A stretch of DNA of 8,456 nucleotides from contig JALZUV010000283.1 of NCBI GenBank assembly GCA_023301245.1, positions 1-8,456 of the forward strand, given 5' to 3'. The stretch comes from Rickettsiales bacterium. GTDB taxonomy: Bacteria > Pseudomonadota > Alphaproteobacteria > Rickettsiales > JALZUV01. The stretch's first letter is position 1. Each line of letters starts with the position of its first letter. Both the position numbers and the translations under genes were made by a program. Shown here piece by piece: positions 4,560 to 8,456 of this stretch. The notes below the pieces were generated by a model. The model saw nothing but the letters and a program-made list of their open reading frames with translations, was not told the origin of the DNA and ran no database searches.

Positions 4560-7133
4560 ATGAATTTCGAAAAATTTACCGATAGAAGTCGTGGGTTTTT
4601 GCAAGCGGCACAGGGCATTGCAATTCGTGAGAGCCATCAGCGTTTTACGGTGGAACATATAACTAAGGCGCTATTAGATGATAAATTAGGTGCGGCCTTT
4701 AAGCTAATTGAAGCGGCAGGCGGTAACAGTACGAGCCTGCAATCAGACATTCAAAATATACTCAATAAAATGCCAAAGGTTGAAGGCAGCGGGGCAGGGC
4801 AATTGCATTTAGCGCCAGAAACTGCGCGTGTTATTGCCGCCGCGCAAGAGCTTGCAGAAAAAGCAGGTGACGAGTTTGTAACCACCGACCGCCTTGTTCA
4901 AGCCATTGCAATTAACACGGAAACCCCATCGGGTGAGATTTTAGCTAAAGCGGGTATCACTCCTCAAAACTTAGAGAAAGCTATCAAAAATACCCGTAAA
5001 GGTCGTAAAGCTACCAGTGCCAGCGCTGAAGATAATTTTGAAGCGCTGAAGAAATATACGCGCGATTTAACGGAAGCCGCCCGTTTAGGTAAGCTCGACC
5101 CTGTGATTGGCCGCGATGAAGAAATCCGCCGTACAACCCAAGTGCTATCGCGCCGTACGAAGAATAACCCCGTGCTGATTGGTGAACCCGGTGTGGGTAA
5201 AACCGCCATTATCGAAGGGTTGGCGCAACGCATTGTCGCGGGCGATGTGCCCGATACGCTGAAGGAAAAACGCGTGTTGGTCGTTGATCTTGGAGCATTA
5301 GTCGCGGGTGCGAAATATCGTGGTGAGTTTGAAGAGCGCCTCAAAGCGTTATTGTCTGAAGTGAGCCATGCAGAGGGTGAGATTGTATTATTTATTGATG
5401 AGGTGCATACGCTGGTAGGTGCAGGCGCAGGCGAGGGCAGTATGGATGCCTCAAACTTGCTGAAACCCGCCTTAGCGCGCGGCGAGTTGCATTGTATAGG
5501 AGCGACCACGCTTGATGAATATCGCAAATATATTGAAAAAGATGCGGCGCTCGCGCGGCGTTTCCAATCGGTATTAGTCAGTGAGCCAACGGTAGAAGAT
5601 ACGATTTCTATTTTGCGTGGGTTAAAAGAAAAATACGAAATGCATCATGGGGTGCGTATCGCCGATTCGGCATTAGTGTCGGCGGCGACCCTATCGCATC
5701 GCTATATTACTAACCGCTTTTTGCCCGATAAGGCGATTGATTTAATGGATGAAGCGGCCAGTAAATTACGCATGGAAGTAGATAGTAAGCCCGAAGCGTT
5801 AGACGAAATTGACCGTAAGTTGATTCAAATGAAAATTGAGACTGAAGCGCTGAAAAAAGAGAAAGACGATGCTTCGCAGAAACGCCTTGGTAAGATCAAA
5901 GAAGAAATTGCAAAACTGCAAGGTGAGTCTGATAAATTTACGGCCAAATGGCAAAATGAAAAATCGCGTTTAGATTCAGGAAAAGAGCTGAAAGAGCAGC
6001 TTGAACGTGCCCGCTTAGAATTCACCATGCTACAGCAAGAAGGTGAATTGGAAAAGGCGAGTGAGGTTTATTATAGCCAAATTCCTGAGCTTGAGAAAAA
6101 GCTGAAAGAAGCCGAAAAAGAACAATCAGGTGCATTGGTCGCCGAAGCAGTAAAGGCGGATGATATTGCCTCCATCGTTTCGCGTTGGACGGGAGTTCCT
6201 GTTGAAAAGATGCTCGAAGGCGAGCGTGATAAATTGCTGAAAATGGAAGCGTTATTACATAAGCGCGTGATTGGCCAAGATGAAGCCATCGCCGCCGTTT
6301 CCAATGCTGTGCGCCGTTCACGTTCGGGGCTGCAAGATCCAAACCGTCCGCTTGGTTCATTCCTATTTTTAGGGCCAACGGGGGTCGGTAAAACGGAGCT
6401 TACCAAGGCGCTCGCCGAATTTATTTTTGATGATGATCAGGCCTTGCTACGCGTGGATATGTCGGAATATATGGAAAAGCACGCGGTGGCTCGCTTGGTT
6501 GGAGCACCTCCGGGTTATGTGGGCTATGATGAGGGTGGGCTGTTGACCGAAGCCGTGCGTCGTCGTCCCTATCAGGTGATTTTGTTTGATGAAGTCGAAA
6601 AAGCGCATCCCGATGTGTTTAATATTTTGCTTCAAGTGCTGGATGATGGCCGCTTAACCGATGGCCAAGGCCGCACGGTTGATTTTAAAAATACGATGAT
6701 AATTTTAACTTCAAACCTAGGTAGCGAACATTTAGCTGAAGCCGAAGGCGATGAGATTTCAGAAAGCACCCGCGAGAATGTGATGGAATCGGTGCGCAAC
6801 GCGTTCCGCCCAGAATTTCTCAACCGTTTGGATGAGGTCTTGATGTTTACGCGCCTAAGTCGCGAACATATGACGGGCATTGTCGATATTCAATTAGCGA
6901 GTTTGCAAAAACGTTTGAAAGAGCGCGAAATTACGCTGGCGCTCAATGATAAAGCGAAAACATGGCTGGCAGATACGGGTTATGACCCCATCTATGGCGC
7001 TCGCCCTCTCAAGCGTGTTATCCAACGAAAATTGCAAAACCCACTGGCCGAGCAACTGCTTAAAGGCGAAGTTGCCGATGGCGATACGATAAAAGTCGGC
7101 GTAAATGATTTAGGCTTATTCTTCGAAAAATGA
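4560..7133 (+). CDS. clpB: ATP-dependent disaggregase ClpB (Hsp100)
   Basis: A cytosolic hexameric AAA+ chaperone that works with DnaK/DnaJ/GrpE to pull polypeptides out of aggregates after heat stress. The length of 857 aa equals that of E. coli ClpB. The N-terminal substrate domain (about 1-145) begins MNFEKFTDRSR. NBD1 has Walker A GEPGVGKT (208-215), pore loop GAKYRG (250-255, Tyr253), Walker B FIDE (278-281) and arginine fingers Arg333/Arg334. A middle coiled-coil of charged heptads lies at about 400-530; it identifies ClpB rather than ClpA or ClpC and is where DnaK docks. NBD2 has Walker A GPTGVGKT (605-612), pore loop GYVGY (652-656), Walker B FDE (around Asp677/Glu678) and sensor-2 GARPLKR near the C-terminus. 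No ClpP-binding loop is apparent. All catalytic motifs are intact. The start is fixed by GAGGAG 6 nt upstream, and a sigma-32 promoter lies about 65-100 nt upstream. No strong terminator follows. Confidence 0.99.
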   Translation: MNFEKFTDRSRGFLQAAQGIAIRESHQRFTVEHITKALLDDKLGAAFKLIEAAGGNSTSLQSDIQNILNKMPKVEGSGAGQLHLAPETARVIAAAQELAEKAGDEFVTTDRLVQAIAINTETPSGEILAKAGITPQNLEKAIKNTRKGRKATSASAEDNFEALKKYTRDLTEAARLGKLDPVIGRDEEIRRTTQVLSRRTKNNPVLIGEPGVGKTAIIEGLAQRIVAGDVPDTLKEKRVLVVDLGALVAGAKYRGEFEERLKALLSEVSHAEGEIVLFIDEVHTLVGAGAGEGSMDASNLLKPALARGELHCIGATTLDEYRKYIEKDAALARRFQSVLVSEPTVEDTISILRGLKEKYEMHHGVRIADSALVSAATLSHRYITNRFLPDKAIDLMDEAASKLRMEVDSKPEALDEIDRKLIQMKIETEALKKEKDDASQKRLGKIKEEIAKLQGESDKFTAKWQNEKSRLDSGKELKEQLERARLEFTMLQQEGELEKASEVYYSQIPELEKKLKEAEKEQSGALVAEAVKADDIASIVSRWTGVPVEKMLEGERDKLLKMEALLHKRVIGQDEAIAAVSNAVRRSRSGLQDPNRPLGSFLFLGPTGVGKTELTKALAEFIFDDDQALLRVDMSEYMEKHAVARLVGAPPGYVGYDEGGLLTEAVRRRPYQVILFDEVEKAHPDVFNILLQVLDDGRLTDGQGRTVDFKNTMIILTSNLGSEHLAEAEGDEISESTRENVMESVRNAFRPEFLNRLDEVLMFTRLSREHMTGIVDIQLASLQKRLKEREITLALNDKAKTWLADTGYDPIYGARPLKRVIQRKLQNPLAEQLLKGEVADGDTIKVGVNDLGLFFEK

Positions 7134-7148
7134 AAAAATAAAGCGGAA

Positions 7149-7164
7149 TAACAAAGCCTTGTTA
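7149..7164. repeat. Perfect inverted repeat downstream of clpB
   Basis: TAACAA (7149-7154) and TTGTTA (7159-7164) flank AGCC. The 6-bp stem is AT-rich and no U-tract follows on the plus strand, so it is a poor terminator. It lies 17 nt before the -35 box of the lipoprotein promoter, where an operator for a dimeric regulator would also fit. Its role is not determined. Confidence 0.3.
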
Positions 7165-7180
7165 CAATTGCGTGACAGCA

Positions 7181-7209
7181 TTGCTGCGGGGCGTTTAAAA
7201 GCGTATAAT
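7181..7209 (+). promoter_or_regulatory. Promoter of the lipoprotein gene
   Basis: TTGCTG (7181-7186) and a perfect TATAAT (7204-7209) are 17 nt apart. The -10 box ends 6 nt before the ATG at 7216, so transcription would start at or within a base or two of the start codon. The -35 box is only a half match. A short palindrome CAGCA-T-TGCTG (7176-7186) overlaps it. Confidence 0.5.
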
Positions 7210-7215
7210 AAGGGT

Positions 7216-8004
7216 ATGAATGTAAAATCGTTAATGGCTCTATGGGTGACTGCGCTACTGCTTACGGGCTGTACTAGCGGCTGGTGCTTGATTTGGTGTC
7301 ATAATGAAACTTCTATTCAAAATGGTTATGTTGCTTCGCGCAATACATGCCAAGACGATGCACAAAAACGAGTTCGTGCCAGTTCTGGTAATGTAAGAAA
7401 TTATAATGCGGCTTTGTTAGAGGCCTTTGCAGGTTGCATGAAACGTAAGGGGTGGGGCGTTACCTCGCCGAAGAAAACTAATAGCACTAAAGGCGGCCCT
7501 AACGATACTTCGACCCTATCGGGCGACCCTTGGGCGCCTACGCCTTATGGTATTCAGCAACAGCAAGCAGCGCGTACAGCACAGCAACCGCAGGGCTACC
7601 CACAACCGCAAGCGATTCAGCAGCCTTATGGCTACGCGCCGCAGCAAGGCTATCCGCCACCGCAACAGCAATATCAACAACAGATACGAGCGCCGCAGCA
7701 GTATCAGCAGGTTCCGCAGCAACAACAGTATCAGCAGCAAATACCGCAACAGAACTATCAGCAGCCACAGCCTTATAATCAGGGATACCGCCCACCTGCA
7801 GGCCAGCAGCAAAGACCACAAAATTATGGTTACAGTCCTGCGCCGCAACCCAAACCCCAGCCGCAATATAGTTATCCAGCAGCACCTGCTGCGCAGCCAC
7901 CCGCATACCGAGGGGCGAGAAATAGTGGTTATGGCTATGGCGGTAGTGAGTTAGGGCCTGAAAATTCTAACCGTGCAGGTATTGGCCTCGCGCCGGGCTT
8001 TTAA
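7216..8004 (+). CDS. Gln/Pro/Tyr-rich lipoprotein, function unknown
   Basis: The N-terminus MNVKSLMALWVTALLLTGC is a lipoprotein signal with lipobox LTGC; Cys19 would be lipidated. Residue +2 is Thr, so by the E. coli Lol rule the outer membrane is the likely destination. The first 80 mature residues include Cys24, Cys28, Cys45 and Cys74. The NTCQDDAQKRV…FAGCMKRKGW pattern (43-80), with a Cys pair and terminal 'CMxxKGW', is typical of small proteobacterial envelope lipoproteins. Residues about 114-228 are low-complexity Gln/Pro/Tyr, and the tail is Gly/Tyr-rich. The product is 262 aa from ATG 7216. An upstream TTG at 7159 keeps the frame open but would add 19 residues before the signal, so I reject it. 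AAGGG lies only 1 nt before the ATG, too close for a normal Shine-Dalgarno, and the mRNA may be leaderless. Its stop overlaps the convergent proB stop. Confidence 0.82.
   Translation: MNVKSLMALWVTALLLTGCTSGWCLIWCHNETSIQNGYVASRNTCQDDAQKRVRASSGNVRNYNAALLEAFAGCMKRKGWGVTSPKKTNSTKGGPNDTSTLSGDPWAPTPYGIQQQQAARTAQQPQGYPQPQAIQQPYGYAPQQGYPPPQQQYQQQIRAPQQYQQVPQQQQYQQQIPQQNYQQPQPYNQGYRPPAGQQQRPQNYGYSPAPQPKPQPQYSYPAAPAAQPPAYRGARNSGYGYGGSELGPENSNRAGIGLAPGF
7555..7899 (+). repeat. Low-complexity CAR-rich tract encoding Gln/Pro/Tyr repeats
   Basis: Irregular repeats of units such as QQYQQ and PQQQ are encoded here, for example QQQYQQQI beginning near 7663 and again near 7720. CAA and CAG codons alternate irregularly, so the tract is not a simple microsatellite; the amino-acid pattern seems conserved beyond recent slippage. 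Long open frames in other phases across this tract are by-products of the composition. Confidence 0.7.
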
Positions 8005-8456
8005 GCCAGTACCATATGGTCGCGGTGAATGAGTTCGCTGGCAACTTCATACCCTAAAATTATAAGAATTTCGGCACTTTGTTTGCCGATGAGTTTTTGC
8101 GCGGTGGCGGCATCGAGATTGCTTAAACCTTTGCCGAGCATTTTCCCATTGGCATCAATAATTGCGAGTGTATCGCCTTCGTTAAATTGACCTTCAATGG
8201 ATTGTACGCCCACGTGAAGTAAGCTGCTGCCCTTGTTGAGTGCGGCAATAGCACCTGTATCAATCGTCACTTTTCCACTTGGTTCAATTGAGCCGCTAAT
8301 CCAGCGCGCACGAGCTTTTAGCGGGGTGGAAGAGGCGGTAAATTCAGTGCCTTTTTGCCAATTTGATAAAGGGTTTAGCTTGTGCCCATCGCCAATGTAA
8401 GTGGTGCAGCTTGCGCGTGTCGCAATCTTAGCAGCTTCAATTTTTGTTTTCATACC
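8001..8456 (-). CDS. proB: Glutamate 5-kinase, C-terminal part (runs off the right edge)
   Basis: ProB phosphorylates glutamate to gamma-glutamyl phosphate, the first step of proline synthesis, in the cytosol. The visible 151 residues are the C-terminal portion of a protein normally about 370 aa long. They begin with GMKTKIEAAKIAT, the conserved GGMxTK loop of the amino-acid kinase domain. An apparent ATG at 8453 is this loop's internal Met, not a start: the preceding GGT codon (8456-8454) continues the frame. From about residue 50 of the visible part comes a PUA domain, with ARARWISG, TIDTGAIAAL and SLLHVGV segments, ending in GYEVASELIHRDHMVLA, the typical ProB C-terminus. The fragment is intact up to its TAA. 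The adjacent gene (proA or obg in many Alphaproteobacteria) would lie outside the window. Confidence 0.95.
   Translation of the reverse strand, partial: GMKTKIEAAKIATRASCTTYIGDGHKLNPLSNWQKGTEFTASSTPLKARARWISGSIEPSGKVTIDTGAIAALNKGSSLLHVGVQSIEGQFNEGDTLAIIDANGKMLGKGLSNLDAATAQKLIGKQSAEILIILGYEVASELIHRDHMVLA

Noticed and set aside
7149..7164. Intrinsic terminator of clpB
   Set aside because: The perfect inverted repeat is AT-rich and is followed by CAATTGCG, not a U-tract.
7516..7906. Long open frames in other phases and on the other strand across the Gln-rich tract
   Set aside because: They are compositional artefacts of CAR-rich repeats, giving Leu/Arg- or Ala/Val-rich nonsense without starts supported by ribosome sites.

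Overview
The window carries five complete, confidently identified or family-assigned bacterial genes, two unrecognised ones, and the 3' end of an eighth gene at the right edge. It looks like a moderately low-GC member of the Alphaproteobacteria. This is inferred from the type of class II DAHP synthase, the DUF3108 protein, the small methyltransferase of the alphaproteobacterial 'VPNR…WAR' type, the ProB with a PUA domain, and RpoH-like promoter sequences. The sequence does not support a finer taxonomic call.

Layout from left to right: (1) Positions 1-353 hold no protein gene I trust. On the minus strand there is a coherent small-RNA candidate with a good promoter, a GCAA-tetraloop hairpin, a hairpin whose loop is a CCCUCC anti-Shine-Dalgarno sequence, and a terminator. 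(2) A class II DAHP synthase (354-1712, +) is the entry enzyme of the shikimate pathway. (3) Two unrecognised minus-strand genes (2059-2820, then 1720-2037) lie 21 nt apart and share a C-terminal GKFT motif. (4) A minus-strand pair runs from an exported DUF3108 protein (3665-4486) to a SAM-methyltransferase-fold protein (2905-3639), followed by a hairpin terminator. (5) clpB (4560-7133, +) is transcribed divergently from DUF3108. (6) A Gln/Pro/Tyr-rich lipoprotein (7216-8004, +) follows. (7) The C-terminal part of proB (minus strand) runs off the right edge and converges on the lipoprotein gene, sharing the bases TTAA for both stop codons.

How the parts connect: aroG and proB are amino-acid biosynthesis housekeeping genes, and ClpB is the cytosolic disaggregase that works with DnaK. 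The clearest regulatory signal is an apparently perfect RpoH (sigma-32) promoter, CTTGAAA-N15-CCCATCT, upstream of clpB. It lies across the start codon and signal-peptide codons of the divergent DUF3108 gene, so heat-shock transcription of clpB could interfere with that gene. Two genes for exported proteins (DUF3108 and the lipoprotein) have a -10-like hexamer exactly 6 nt before ATG and no good Shine-Dalgarno sequence, which suggests leaderless mRNAs. The most novel material is the minus-strand sRNA candidate and the GKFT protein pair. No mobile elements, CRISPR arrays, tRNA or rRNA genes were seen.
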